Notes: a model not told the origin generated them from the letters alone. A stretch of 64,000 nucleotides of DNA from Citrus sinensis (GCF_022201045.2 NC_068559.1:2640501-2704500), one strand, 5' to 3'. Positions 10,080 to 22,705 are shown, counted from the stretch's first letter. A program made the numbers and translations.

Positions 10080-10729
10080 TGTTGATGCTGAAATCTGCTC
10101 GTCCTTAGACCGACCAGATTCTTTCACCAACGTTTACGTTATTGACTGTTGCTCGAACCACTCAGGCTGGAATCACCTTCTTTTCCCTCGCTAGACCTGC
10201 GTTCACCAAAAACGGATCAGAGACGCCGGTGGTTTTGCCGGCGTAAACCCTCCGATGCCTAAGTTAGCACAAGGTGTTTACGGGAAAACAGTGTAATATG
10301 ATTTCAGGAAATTTGTAAGGAAATGGCCTGGTTGCAATTTGGCAGCGTTTCCCCTCTCTCCCTTTTTCTCTTTTATAGCCGCCCTTTGTCCCACGTTTTC
10401 CGTTTGCCCCTGATTCCTCCTTTTTCGGGTGGTGGTAGCCCCTCATGGGACTCTAACTGTTAGATTGTGGGCAAACGTGGATCTCGCGTGTCCTTCAACC
10501 GTTCTGGGAGAAACGCAACTACCGCGGTTTTGTGGGATCGTGTTCCCGCTTTCCTGGGGATGAGTATTGGCTCGGCATATATTTCTGGTCGGTATGTTTC
10601 CCTGGTTGTTCTCTCCTCTGATCGGCTCATGCTTGCCCACATGCTCTGCTCGTATATAAGAGATGAAGCAATCCGTTCTGGGATGGAACTAGTTGCATGG
10701 CCGACCTGGTGTTCTTCATGCACTCAACA
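10080..10729 (-). repeat. Right LTR (5' LTR of the element)
   Basis: 650-bp LTR, near-identical partner of 25-674. In element orientation a CTATAAAAG box near 10369-10379 is the likely start-site signal for gag-pol transcription. It is followed downstream (leftwards) by the primer-binding site at about 10059-10077 and by gag. Confidence 0.95.
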
Positions 10730-10734
10730 ATCAG

Positions 10735-10990
10735 CAATGGATTAAACTTATTGTTTTGTGCAATTCAATTTTTAGGCTCGACAGAGATATAAAGATAGCT
10801 TAGTTGATTTTGGGGAAAGAGAGCAACATGAAGGAAATTTTCCAGATAATTTCATAAATTCAAGACAAAATATCATTTATACTCCAAGATCCAACAATGT
10901 TGCTGTACACAAAACAATTAATTATGTGGCATGATTATTGAAACAAACTTCAGGTTTTTATTTTTTAATCTTTCCGTAAGTTGTACTATG
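10735..10990. other. Non-coding host sequence between the two retrotransposons
   Basis: No gene. This segment (AACATGAAGGAAATTTTC and neighbouring sequence) is homologous to 39700-39990. It is the left part of the duplicated locus into which the copia element inserted at 10990/15985. Confidence 0.8.
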
Positions 10991-11292
10991 TGTAAAGGAT
11001 TCTGAAGATCCTCCAAGACACATATCCTTCCTCAGTAATCCAGTAATTAATTTGGAAGATTTGCCTGCACAACAAAGTCAATGGTCTCAGCACTTTGTGA
11101 AGAAAAGACAGCCTACCTTACCTTACAATTCTAGAAGATTTTAGTTTCCTTAGTTAACTTGATTATTTCCTATTTATGTTCATTGCAGAATCATAAATTG
11201 CACTATAAATTGCAGGCACTATAGCCTTGTAAATTGTACTGCTCCTTTAATAATAATAAAGAATCGGTTGCTCTCTATTTCATTATTTTAGT
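10991..11292 (+). repeat. Copia 5' LTR
   Basis: 302 bp, similar to 15684-15984 throughout with scattered differences. It contains the polyadenylation-like AATAATAATAAAGAATC near its end. Confidence 0.9.
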
Positions 11293-11304
11293 TGGTATCA
11301 GAGC
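11293..11304 (+). promoter_or_regulatory. Copia primer-binding site (initiator tRNA-Met)
   Basis: TGGTATCAGAGC directly follows the 5' LTR, matching the 3' end complement of plant initiator methionine tRNA. Confidence 0.9.
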
Positions 11305-11308
11305 AGAA

Positions 11309-14300
11309 ATGGCCGCAGACGTCAGCCAGCAACAATGCCTCAACAAACACAACCAACCCACTCAATCCAAACAATGCAACCTTGACCTTTACCACCCCTA
11401 CCAAACTTGACAACAACAGTTATCTCCTATGGAGATCTCAAGTACTCCCTAGTGCGCGTGCCAATGACCTTGAAGGATTCCTTATTAGAAATAAACCCTG
11501 TCCAAATCACACCTTGGTCGAGACAGATGATGAAGAAAACATCATCACCAAAGATAATCTTGAATTCTCAGCTTGGTGGAGAAAAGATCAATTGTTGCTC
11601 AGTTGGCTACTCTCAACAATCACCAAAGAATCTTAACATCCGTTTTGAACTGTGAAACCTCTAAAAATTTATGGAAATCACTTGAAAGAATTTTTTGCTC
11701 GCAATCATGAGCAAAAGCCTTGCAACTTCACATCTAGTTCCATAACAACAAAAAAACAAGACAAGACCATTGTAGAATATTTCAATAAGATGAAAACCAT
11801 TGGCGATAATCTCAGGTCTGCAGGAGGTTCCCTCATTGATGAAGAATCGATGACTCAAATCCTTGCGGGAGTAGGCAATGATTATGATGCTATTGTCGTT
11901 AATTTAATTGCTAGGATTAAAACCTTGACCCTGCAGGAAGTATTCTCTATGCTGCTGACACATGAGAGTAGATTTGACCAACTCCTGGTGGCAAGCAACA
12001 TCACTGGCCCTAATAATCCGTCAGCCAATTCTGCTCAGAACAACAACAAAAGAAACCAACAAAATATTGGAAGAAACTTCAACAACAACTGGGCCAACCA
12101 AATCAGAGGTCGCTATCGAGGGGCAAGAGGCAGAGGTAGAAACAACGATGGCAAAGGCTACAACAATAGTGATAAAGGAAATCCCCAAACTCTCCTGCCA
12201 AGTATATGTCAAGAATGGTCATGATGTTGCTGTGTGTTATCACAAGTTTGACAAAGAATATGTGCCCTCACATACCAATAATTAGGGAAGAAATTATGGA
12301 CACCACCAGAACCAGCCATCGAATCAGGGATCTGGGGCATATGTGATTGAACCTGAAACTATTGGAGATGCTGCCTGGTACCTGGATAGTGGCGCCACCA
12401 ACCATATCACAAATGACATAAAACAACCTCACCCAGAAGTCAGAATATCGAGGTAATGAAAGATTAGCCGTAGGTAGTAGACAAACCCTCACCATTACAC
12501 ATATTTGCTAAATCAATATGTCTACTATATCTAATCAGCAGCATGTTAAATTGAAAATGTTTTGCTAGTATCTCATATCACCAAGAACCTGATTAGCATT
12601 TCCAAACTACTTGACAATAATGACATTACTGTTGAATTCACTAAATTTTGCTGTCTCATTTAGGACAAGAGGACGGGGAATATTCTGCTGCAAGGAATGC
12701 CTAAGGGAGGTTTATATCAACTATAAAATCCACCAAAATCAGTCAGACATCCTCAGTCTAGAGTCACCATTAATAATTTGTGGCTCAAACCAGGGTTTAT
12801 GTTATCAATTTCCAGTTTAGAATCGAGAGTCCATAAAAGCTTAGAGAATAAAAATTACAATACAGTAGCCTTGCAGAGGACAAAAAATTCATTAGATCTA
12901 CTTCACAGAAGACTTGGTCATAATATTGAAAAAGTCCTCAAAATAATACTATCAAATTGTAATATTTATTCTCATATTAATAAAAGTTCAGCTACTCTTC
13001 CATCATTTTTTCAAGCACGTCAGTATGGAAAATCTCATAGATTTCATTTTCGCACCACTGAAACTAAAACAACAAAACCACTTGAAGTTATTCACACTGA
13101 TTTATGGGGAGCTTCACCAGTACCCTCCAAACATGGCCATAGATATTATGTCTCCTTTGTGGATGATTGGTCTAGATATACTTGGATTTACCCTCTGGTC
13201 TCCAAATCAGACACCTTTAAACATTCATCTTTTTTAAAGAAATGATAAAAAAGAAATTAGAAAGAAAAATAAAGGCCCTACAATCTGATATAGGAGGGGA
13301 ATTTAAGATACTTGCAAATTTTTTTAAAACAAAATGGAATAGAAATATGATACTCTTGCCCCTATACCCATAATCAAAATGACATTGTGGAAAGAACACA
13401 CAGACATCTCATTGAGACTGGCCTCACTCTGATAACACAAAGCAGCATGCCGATAAATTTTTAGTGGGAAGCATTCTTTTCAGCTAGTCACCTTATTAAC
13501 AGAATGCCAACTTCTACTCTTAACAACATCTCATCCTTTGAAAAGTTATTTCAAACCAAGCTAGATTATAGCTTTTTAAAGACTTTTAGATGTGCTTGCT
13601 ATCCTTACCTTAGACCTTATAACCATCACAAGTTTGATTTCCATACTTTCATAGGTTACAGTCCTCAACATAAAGGATATATGTGTCCACACCCATCAGG
13701 CAAAGTCTATTTAGCCAGTCATATGAAGTTTAATGAAATTGTCTTTCCCTTCAGCTCTCACTCACAATTCAAAGTCCCAAATGTATCTTTAAGTCCACAA
13801 GTGTCACCACTAACAAGCACACATTTGGCAGCAAGTAGTTGATATAAACTTTTCCTCGGACACGACTACAGCAACTTTCCAACCTCTGGCCACCTTAATC
13901 AACCTGCAGAACACACTCTATCTGTACCTTTCTCTTCCTTACCAAACCCTCAAATTACTGCCCAACCACAGGATGCACCACCTACAAATAACTTTCAACC
14001 AACAGAGGATCAAACAAATTCCCAACACACGGATCCCTTTTTAGCACCACAGCCGAGACACCATATGACCACAAAATCCAAAAATGGCATTTTCAAACCT
14101 AAGTTATACCATACCAACGCCACCACCCTATCCACTAATATTCCTTATTACACCAAAGCTAATTTAGTAAACTCTTATTGGAAACCGGCAATGGAAACCG
14201 AATATCAGGGTCTCATTAACAATTACACATGGACTCTAGTGCCCTCCCAACCCACCTCAAACTTATTGGTAACAAATGGATATTTAAGGTTAAACAACAT

Positions 14301-15665
14301 CCAAATGGTTCCATTTCCAGGCTTAAAGCAAGACTTGTAGTAAAGGACTTCCATCAGGCTCCTGGCATAGATTATTCTCAGTCTTTCAGCCCCGTCGTCA
14401 AACCTGCAACCATTCGAATCATCCTTAGTTTAGCTAGTCATTTCAATTGGTGCCTCCGACAAGTCGATGTCAATATAACATTCTTGAATGGGGACCTCAA
14501 AGAAGATGTTTTCATGGCACGACCAGAGGGCTTTGTGGATCCATCCAAACCTGATCATGTCTGCAAATTATGGAAGGCACTATATAGCTTAAAACAAGTC
14601 GCTCGAGCTTAATTCAAGAAACTTAAATCAACTCTAGCTCAATGGGGCTTTAACAGCTCCAAATTTGATTCATCTTTGTTTTTTCGAAATGACCCAGCTG
14701 GCATTGTTCTTATCCTTTTGTTTATGTGGACGACATTATTCTTACTGGCCATAATCGACAGCTCCTTGGGACCTTGTTTCTACTCTGCACAAACAATTCT
14801 CTCTTAAAAATCTTGGTGACTTGCACTACTTCTTGGGAATATAAGTCACTAGGACAGCATCTACCTTACACTTAAGTCAGACCAAATATCTACAAGACTT
14901 ACTGCGCAGGGTTAATATGGATAACTAAAAATAATGTTTCACTTCATTCAGCACATATTACAAACTCACTAAGCATAAAGGCGAGGTCTTTCCTGATGCT
15001 ACTCTTTATCGGAGTATAGTTGGTACATTACAATATGCCACCTCAACACAGCTTGAATTGGCCATTGATGTCAACAAACTAAATCAATTTATAGCCACAC
15101 CTCGTTGTCGTCATTATTAAGCTTGTAAGCGAATCATTCAATATCTTCGAGGCACTCTCAACCATGGTCTATTATTCCAACAATCTTAAGATAAATTGGA
15201 CCTTATGGCTTACAATGATGCATATTAAGGCTGTGACTTGGATGATAGGAGATCCGTTGGGGATATGATGTCTATCTTGGAGGTAATCTAGTATCTTGGA
15301 GCTCTAGGAAGCAGCATGTTGTTGCTCGATCTAATCCCGAATCTAAATACCGGCACTTGCCCATCATAATGCTGAAATTTCTTGGCTCACTTCTCTCCTC
15401 CGAGAATTAAATGTCCCCTTATATCACCCTCCGATGCTCTGGTGCAACAACAACAGTGCTACCTCTCTTACAGAAAACCAGAGTTCCATTCTCGCACTAA
15501 GGACATTGAGATTGATGTTCACTACATCTGTGACAAAGTAAGTAATGGTCAGCTTGAAATTCGGTATGTCCTGAGTTCAGATCACGTTGCTGATATACTT
15601 ACCAAACCCCTCTCAATCGACAAATTTAATTTCCCTCGTTGTAAGCTCCAAGTTCTTTCCAAAAC
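11309..15665 (+). pseudogene. Copia gag-pol, multiply broken
   Basis: The ATG at 11309 is followed within about 20 bases by a frameshift into the long Gag frame. Recognisable pieces in order: Gag (11330-12200, UBN2-like, ending in a degenerate zinc knuckle with CQVYVKNGHDVAVC); protease LDSGATNH at 12382-12405; integrase zinc region about 12890-13020 and core with HTDLWG and SFVDDWSRYTW at about 13090-13190; reverse transcriptase 14060-14770 including the YVDDI block at about 14720; RNase H remnants about 15290-15640 ending in the usual VADILTKPL motif. At least ten stops or frameshifts separate these blocks, so no polyprotein can be made. Confidence 0.92.
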
Positions 15666-15683
15666 CTATCGCATGAGGGGGAA

Positions 15684-15984
15684 TGTAAAAGATTTTGAAG
15701 ATCCTCCAAGATACAAATCCTACCTCAGTAATTCAGAAATTAATTGGGAAGATTTTCCAGCACAACAAAGCCAATGGTCTCAGCAGTTTGTAAAGGAAAG
15801 ACAACCTGCTTTACCTTGCAATTGTAGAAGATTTTAGTTTCCTTAGTTAACTTAATTGTTTCCTGTTTATATTCATTGCAAAATCATAAATTGCACTATA
15901 ATTGCAGGTACTACAGCCTTGTAAATTGTACTACTCCTTTAATAATAATAAAGAATCATTTCCTCTCTATTTCGTTATTTTAGT
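15684..15984 (+). repeat. Copia 3' LTR
   Basis: 301 bp, preceded by the purine tract GCATGAGGGGGAA. About 28 bases of the same LTR end recur alone at 41129-41156. Confidence 0.9.
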
Positions 15985-18411
15985 CTATAATCCTTCTATC
16001 TAAAAAGTTCAATACGTTGTGTACTGAAAGAGCAATGCTGTATATTCCAAAAAATCTCTCAAAAATTTATCTGAGGTGATGTAAACAACTATTTACTCTA
16101 CCTCCGCCATTAACAAGTCACTAAATTAGTCATATAAATAAGTACAATTCAATTACTTATTTTATAATTCTCATTTTAAAACTATTCATATAATTAAAAT
16201 GGTAAAAATAATTTGTTTCTTTATATTTCGGCTTACTCTAATGAAATTCAATAATCCACAACGAATTATCAAACTTTTGGAATTAATTTAGCTAAAAAAC
16301 TCAGGAATTTAGGATGTGTTTGTGAGTGAGGTGCTGTAACTTTTAAGCTGTAGCTGTTGTGGAGTAAAAGTCATAGTTGTAAAGTAAAAACCTTAGCTTT
16401 TAAGTTGTTGAGCTACCAAAGTCCAATTACAAGGTGTAACCAAACACCTTAACAGCTCGGCTTTGACAGTTTAGTTATCTCACATTACTCCTAAACTTAC
16501 ATTTAAAGTAACAGAATAGCTGAAACTAAAACATATTCAATTCTTAATAGCTGAAGCTGAAACGTATTTAATGCTCAGACATAAAAACAAACAATCATGT
16601 AGAATTGTGACTCCAATTAAATTTCTAATCCACTGTCACAAAGCAATGCTAACATGTTTTATCTTTTTCTAACTAACATTTTATCATTGGCAGAGACAAA
16701 CTTAATTAGTGATATCTCTCATGAATGCCTCGGAAATCAGTACACACAGTACATAATCACTAAACCTTGCCATTAATTTCTGCTCTTTCTTCTAATATAC
16801 CTGCTTTAACAACATTACATACCAATATATAAAAATGTAAATATACGGAATTAAACCATGACACGGACGCATCTGCAGATTGACCTTGCCAAACATATAT
16901 AGCCACTCCAACCCTCCAAGTAATACGTAAGTGAATAGAGAATATGAGAATTGGGGAGGAAGAGGCGGGAATAAGAAAACAATGTGGTCCCTCGATTTAT
17001 CTTAATTTATCTCATTAGCTCTAGGTTTAATTAATATAATTTAAATGGTGGCAATCATTGAGTGGAATATATATTTCTTCCACAAATTAGTTCGTAGATA
17101 AATATATTCCTCCAAATTCATTTTAATAGAATAAATCTAGGTTAGTCTCAATAGATCTCGATTATAAATATATCAAAAGGATTCTAATGGTAATGTCTTA
17201 TTATTCAAAAAAAATTCATCCTCGATCAATCTTATATAATTAATCCTAATTTACCCTTACAATCGATTTATCCTTATCCATACACCCCATCATCTAAAAT
17301 CAATTAAAGAAACAACTATCAAATATAATTATTAAATTAATTCTTGTTTTTCTTAAGATTTGAACTCAAGTGCCTAATCTAAGAAAGCTATTTGATGACC
17401 ACTCGGACATGCTCATCAAAATCTTATTTTAAAAAAGACTTTTCAATCATAGAAACCAGAATGTAAGCGGAAAAAAAAACATGAATCCTTAAGAAATTTT
17501 GAATTTAAACCTTTCAAAATTCCATGAAGATTGACAAGTAAAAAAAAATAAGAGAATAAAAACTTAAAAGTTACTGCTTTATATATAATTAGCTACTAGC
17601 GTTTCAAATTATTTTCATCCGTAAGTATAAAAGTTTATATTATCATAAAATAGCAAGATAACTATTTAAGAAGTGTAATAGAGTTTATAAATTTAAAGTT
17701 ACCTTAAAAGTTATTTATGTGACTGTACTTAAAATTTATTTATCATTTTTAGAAATTTTCTATAACAGAAAAATAAAAACAATTATATAAAAAAAACTGG
17801 TAGGACTGATTACATAAATTTGATTAATTGAAGGACCAAAATGTCATTGGAAAATATTTCTGGTAAGTGCAGAGATTGAGGTACATCAATCAAAGTTCAT
17901 TATAGCCCGAAACCTGGGTATCAATGAGGCTGGAGCATCAAAGTACACGAAATGGCGAGCCCAATAAAAAAGGAAGGGAAAGAAGCCACATGGAGACGTT
18001 GGGCTAGGGCCTAGGAGTTAGGGGATGCTAGATGCGAAGGTTTGGGATCTCGAAGACAACGAAGGACAATATTGTCATTTCCAGATGCGAAGGCTCGTAC
18101 GTCTTCTTCATTTCTTGGCCACGATATTCCATTCTCTAAAGATACATGCAAGCAAGAAGGGAAAAGTTTTTGGAGCAATACTGCTCCTGTAACATCCAGT
18201 AAATAATCTCTCTAATTAAAAGAAATAAAATTATAAAAATTGGGACATATGTCTTAATTTTATTGTTCCAAAATACAGAAGCTCCACTCAGGCCATAGCG
18301 GGCCACTGAGAAGTAAGAGTGTGAGGCTTCTCCCCGAAGCAACACGAACATGGCACGAATCATCCGATGAACGCGTTATGGTCTACAATTTTCTTTTAAA
18401 GAAAAAAAAAC

Positions 18412-18444
<33 letters not shown>

Positions 18445-18588
18445 AACATATATATATGTATGTGTGTATGTATATATCAGTCCGTAGCTCACTCCCACAG
18501 CACACATATAGTCACTTAGTTTGCTCTATACAAACGGTTTTCTTTTTCTACATTTTGCGTATAAATTTTCATTTCCATTTATTTTATT
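15985..18588. other. Upstream region of truncated HSP70-DC1 copy 1
   Basis: About 2.6 kb without a gene, AT-rich. Homologous along its length to 41157-43808 and, for the first 0.6-0.8 kb, to 40000-40550. It contains a Tourist-like insertion (16312-16496) and a TA microsatellite near 18417-18450 just before the copy-1 start. No heat-shock element like those of the intact genes was seen. Confidence 0.8.
16312..16496. mobile_element. Tourist-like (PIF/Harbinger) MITE, copy 1
   Basis: About 185 bp starting AGGATGTGTTTG, flanked by TTA at 16309-16311 and 16497-16499. The same insertion is at 41477-41667, where the ends are better preserved (GGTGTGTTTGG and CGCACCC). The third paralogous copy at 40311-40320 reads straight through (CATTTAAAGT), which gives an empty site. 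Confidence 0.7.
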
Positions 18589-19913
18589 ATGGCCGGAAAA
18601 GCTGGAGTTGCTATCGGAATTGATCTGGGGACGACGTACTCCTGCGTTGCTGTTTGGCAGCATGACAAGGGGGAGATCATACCCAATGATCAGGGCAACA
18701 GGACTACTCCGTCCTACGTGGCGTAGCTCAACTTTGACGATAGTGACATATCTTAATTACTATTGAACCGGATCTTAATTTGAACAGGTCAAACTTTACC
18801 AAGCAGGGCAGTCCATGAAAGCCACAGGCCTGATCATGAGCTCCATCTGAAAAATTACAAAACACTTTTCGAATGTAACGGCTGCAGAACCAAAGGGTTT
18901 GGGTTAATGTACAGATGTGAGCTTTGCAACTTTAATCTTCACACAGACTGCATGTTCACTACAAGCCACAAGCACCATGACCACTTCAAAGACTCCACTT
19001 TCCAATTCTTCACTCAACTTCCAAAGTACAGCGGCTCCAGAGATGGCTATAAATACTGTGAGGCCTGCGTGAAACCCACACCAGGATTTGTGTATCACTG
19101 CGAAAAGAATGGGTGTGATTTGCATCCATGTTGTTTCAATCTTCCAATCAAGTTACAAATTCTTGATGCTGAACTCGAGCTTTCGGATAAGGAGTTATCG
19201 GGAAAGTGCCTTTGGTGCAACAAGAAAAGGCTCAAAGGAAGTGTAACAGGAAATTCAGGGTGGTCTTATGTGTCCGCTTGCAAGACATACAATTGCCATG
19301 CATATTGCAGCACTCATATGTTGCTAGAGAAATGGGAAAAAGCAGATTCTGGTAATGATTGTTTGGTTCCCAAGAATGTTCAGCAGCCTATCTGTGAAGA
19401 TAGCTCATTATGCAGAAGTAAAGAAGAAGAATCAGCATGGTGTTAAGCCTTGTATCAAGAATGTCAAGTTACCAGCTGTCATTAGTGCCACGTCAAAAGA
19501 TCCAAGTCAGCAGCAGTTAACAGCCTAACTAACTTCACAATGCACACTCTGTATTTGGTTATGTGTTAGCAGAGTTAGATTTCGTTTTAATAATTAGTTA
19601 GTGAGCAATCAGTTAGAGTATGAAAAACATGTATAAATAGCTACATATTCCAGATTGTTATTATGTACAAAATAACAGTTCATTAATGAAATAAGAAATT
19701 TTCCTCTATTTTCTCCGTTGCCAAACAGCAACACTTTATCAATTTTACAATTTCTTCACTATTAAAAAACAGTTGAAAACAAAGAAATGGACCAAAGGCA
19801 ACAAGAAGCTCCAGATGGCAAAGAAGTTGTTTGAAACACTCGTTAGTATCTTCATCGGCGATCACATAATCATCACTCTTGTTTCTCTCATCGTCACTGT
19901 CTTGGTTGGCTGA
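18589..19913 (+). pseudogene. Truncated HSP70-DC1, copy 1 (possible spliced 257-aa remnant)
   Basis: ATG 18589 opens 45 codons of an HSP70 start ([16 protein letters not shown], then TTPSYVA) and meets TAG at 18724. The sequence then jumps to what corresponds to residue about 421 of the intact fusions: three DC1 modules (18810-19446; Cys/His ligands intact, for example [11 protein letters not shown] and [10 protein letters not shown]). The frame ends at TAA 19444. About 320 bp further on, 19770-19913 still matches the C-terminal hydrophobic tail (LVSIFIGD) but is out of reach. Most of the ATPase domain (about 1.1 kb) is deleted. An 84-bp intron, donor GTAGCT at 18723 and acceptor ACCAAGCAG ending at 18806, would remove the TAG and join both parts in frame (774 nt including stop). 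The locus might therefore still make a DC1 protein without a membrane tail. I call it a pseudogene because of the deletion and lost tail. Confidence 0.7.
19479..19725 (+). mobile_element. Possible solo LTR inside truncated copy 1
   Basis: Sequence absent from the intact genes separates the DC1 part from the hydrophobic-tail part. It starts TGTCATTAGTGCCACG, has a TATAAATA box near 19632 and an AATAAG-like signal, and ends around GTTGCCA. CCAGC before and ACAGC after could be an imperfect target duplication. The same insertion is in copy 2 (about 44697-44945). I infer a small solo LTR; its exact ends are uncertain. Confidence 0.45.
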
Positions 19914-22639
19914 TATATAATTGCATCGCTAGCTGCTGTTATTTATATTAAAAATTAAATGAACTAAATGGTTTGCTTTATTTTTTTTTAATACATGAAC
20001 TCAGTGAAAGGTGTGCGCTTTTTCAATTTTATTTTTGATAGTTGGATACCTAAATTTGTGCAAACTTATTTTCATGTGTTCCTTTAAAAGTAACTAATGA
20101 AATTATTTACTGGCTAGAAAACTTTGTTTCTTCACTTCTAGCTGTTTTCTTGTTACCTTTTTATTTTTCACTATAGATAATTTGCACAATACCACAAAGA
20201 CAGAAGACTTCAAAGCAACATAACGACGTAAGTTAATGTTGATCAAGAAGACTTTTCAAAGCATGTAGTTGCCTAGTCGGGGAAAAGGAAAACGGAAGGA
20301 AAAAGCATTAAAAGGGAAAAACAAAAAAAAAAAGATCGAGCGCACGCATGCATGTGCGGTCCTCTCTCTAATTCTTGTGGGAGACCCCGCATGTTAAGTA
20401 AGCTTTATTCCCTCATTTCAGGAAATGACATGAACTTATAGACAAATAACGCTAGTTGGCATTCTCCATTAATCATCAACCTAGAGGCTACTTTTTAATT
20501 TACTTAGTGATAAGATCTCAAATATTACTTCTTTGTTCATACATACATATATATATCTTCAAATGATTAATATGGATTACTTAATACATTCAGCAGAAAT
20601 CATCTCATATATCCACATTGTACATTTGATTTTTTGGTAAGTATCGTGTACGATTTTAGTGTCACTTGGTCCTACAACACCTTCTTGTAAGATTCCTTCT
20701 TTGCGCGCCCATCCTGGATAAATGTCCTTTTAATCCTTATAATTTAGTTTAAGTGTCCATTCAGTTCTTACATTTTAAAAAATATCTCAAAACATCCTTA
20801 CTCTTGAATTATATTATATTTTTTCCCTTATTTTTTCTTTAGTTTTACAATAATACCTTTACTGCAATATTCTTGATATTAATTAATTTACTTATTGTAA
20901 AAGTTAATTATTTATTAGTAAACTAATCAATAAATATCAATTTTAAAAGAAGTAGTATTTCGAGTGCCCTTGCAATAATCTTGCTAATTATTATTTATAA
21001 ATAAATCAATACCAGACATCTTCAAGCAATTTTTAATACCCTTACAACAATCTTACTAATTATTAAGTTATAAACAAATTAATTTACAAAATTAATCCTA
21101 AAAGAAAAATAATAACAAAAAAGTTTATACTAACTTTTATTTTACTTTTAAGGCAATTTCATAAGTTAATATTTTTTTCTTTTCATTAATATCTCCAAGA
21201 GCATTGTCGTAAGGATATTATGTAAAAACAAAGAAGAAGTAAGGGTTATGATGTATAATAATGAATAATAAGGGTGTAATGAAGCATTTTTTTAAAATAT
21301 AGAGACTAAAACTAAATAACCACTTAACTCCAAATATAAACACTAAACAAGTATTGAAAAATGTTCTGGACTAGTTAATGCGGTTATATGTTCATTCCAG
21401 TTCATTAAGCAATCTAGAGAACAAGGGTACCACTTCTATGCACCAACAAAAGAGAGGCCATGGTACTGGTGGACGATAAGAAAAGAGGATTATGGTTGAT
21501 GATTTAATATTACTTATTATTGCGTTGCGTGGGATTTATTTGTCTAATTACGTAGTGATATGATGGTGCAGGTTGCCGGGTGGGACGTAGACATGTGCAC
21601 GTAGCGTGTTATTTTATGTTTTGTATAGTCGTATCCATGCAGTAATGATATAAAGAATTTCGAAGGATTTTAGGGGGGAAAAAAAATTTGTATTTAATAT
21701 AGTAAAATGTGATTGCGAAGATGAATTTTGAGGGACATGCGATGCGCCCCACCCCAGTGCCACGCATTCAATATCGGCCCTACAATACAGCTTCCGAGCC
21801 ACGACAACTTCCATTGCAAGTTCTCTAGTCTTTTGCTTGCCAATACTTTACAATTTAGAATCAAATCGGAAGCTTCTATTTCATATAACCTTGTATGTTT
21901 TCCAAACAACAATCAAATAACACTTTTACCTGATTGTCAGCAACTTAGCATGGTAAAAGTTATTTTTCTATTAAGTGAAATATTAAATCTTTTTTATTTT
22001 TTATTTTACAATTATTAGTTAAAAAATTAAATTACATTTTCTACTTATTTTTATTAACAATCAAATAATTAATACTTAATTAATAACAAAAAATTATGTA
22101 GATACTTCGATTATTGATTCGCTATTACAAATTAATATTTGATAATTCGGTTGAATTATATAGATATTAAATACTAAGCAAACTCTATTAAAATTAATTT
22201 TTGAGTAGTTTAGGGTCATAACATTTATCTATTATTTAATTTAATTTTACTGAATACAAAATAGTATTATAAAATCGGAAACCTAATTTGATAAGTCTTT
22301 GTCTTGTAATTAATATATTCAAATTAACAAATCCTAAACTTTTAAATTGAATTTTATATAAAGAATGACTTATTATTTGAAATCAGTGCCCTTTTTGTTA
22401 TTATTATTTTTTAGGCTTTCTTATTATTATAGACACACAAAAAAGTGATAAAAATAGTCAATAATGTGCATTAACGAGTTATGGTAAAATAGTTCACAAC
22501 TTACCAAGAAGCATGTTGTTGAATACAAATGACAACGAACAAAAGAAAATTGTGATATATTCTTATTAATAATGTACCTTTCAGAATGTTGTTGAAGAAG
22601 AAACTTCTAAGAACGTACTTAGTTTGCATATTGTTATTT
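19914..22639. other. Non-coding flank of truncated copy 1 plus a fragment of another unit
   Basis: 19914-21360 matches 45133-46436. 21730-21960 (TCAATATCGGCCCTACAATA and onward) matches the 3' flank of the intact fusion genes (30645-31015 and 55560-55960), so it is a leftover of a fusion unit whose gene is gone. The rest is AT-rich and shows no gene. Confidence 0.7.
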
Positions 22640-22654
22640 GCTCTATGGAATTCA

Positions 22655-22705
22655 CCACAATCATCACTCTTGTTTCTCCCATTATCACAGTCTTGGTTGG
22701 CTGAT
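22655..22705 (+). pseudogene. Relic of a third truncated HSP70-DC1 copy (tail end only)
   Basis: Only the last codons of the hydrophobic tail remain (reading about TIITLVSPIITVLVG then stop), almost identical to 19863-19913 and 45082-45132. The downstream flank (22706-24718) follows that of copies 1 and 2, including the ACGGAAGGAAAAAGCAT stretch. Confidence 0.7.

Larger units (their letters stand above)
25..10729 (-). mobile_element. Complete Ty3/gypsy LTR retrotransposon, Tat/Retand type
   Basis: Two 650-bp direct repeats (25-674 and 10080-10729) begin TGTTGATG and end CTCAACA. They are flanked by the 5-bp target duplication ATCAG (20-24 and 10730-10734). Gag and pol read on the minus strand, so the right LTR is the element's 5' LTR. 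A primer-binding site lies just inside the right LTR and a purine tract just inside the left one. I found one mismatch between the LTRs (T at about 110, C at about 10165), which means a very recent insertion. The lineage is inferred from two consecutive RNase H domains in pol plus a long antisense gene in the 3' part, a combination known from Tat elements such as Grande and Retand. One in-frame UGA interrupts gag, so autonomy is uncertain. Confidence 0.95.
10991..15984 (+). mobile_element. Decayed Ty1/copia LTR retrotransposon
   Basis: LTRs at 10991-11292 and 15684-15984 start TGTAAA(A/G)GAT and end TTATTTTAGT. The flanking target duplication is CTATG (10986-10990) versus CTATA (15985-15989). 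The primer site TGGTATCAGAGC follows the left LTR and a purine tract precedes the right LTR. The homologous stretch around 40000 lacks the element and shows the pre-insertion sequence. LTRs differ at many positions and the coding region is broken, so this is an old insertion compared with the gypsy element. Confidence 0.93.

Noticed and set aside
18321..18623. 100-residue ORF with a Tyr-Ile repeat
   Set aside because: It is a translated TA microsatellite.
18718..18787. Simple intron in truncated copy 1 using the AG at 18786-18787
   Set aside because: Joining to donors at 18718 or 18723 runs into TGA within a few codons. Only the acceptor at 18805-18806 (or 18802-18803) keeps the DC1 frame.
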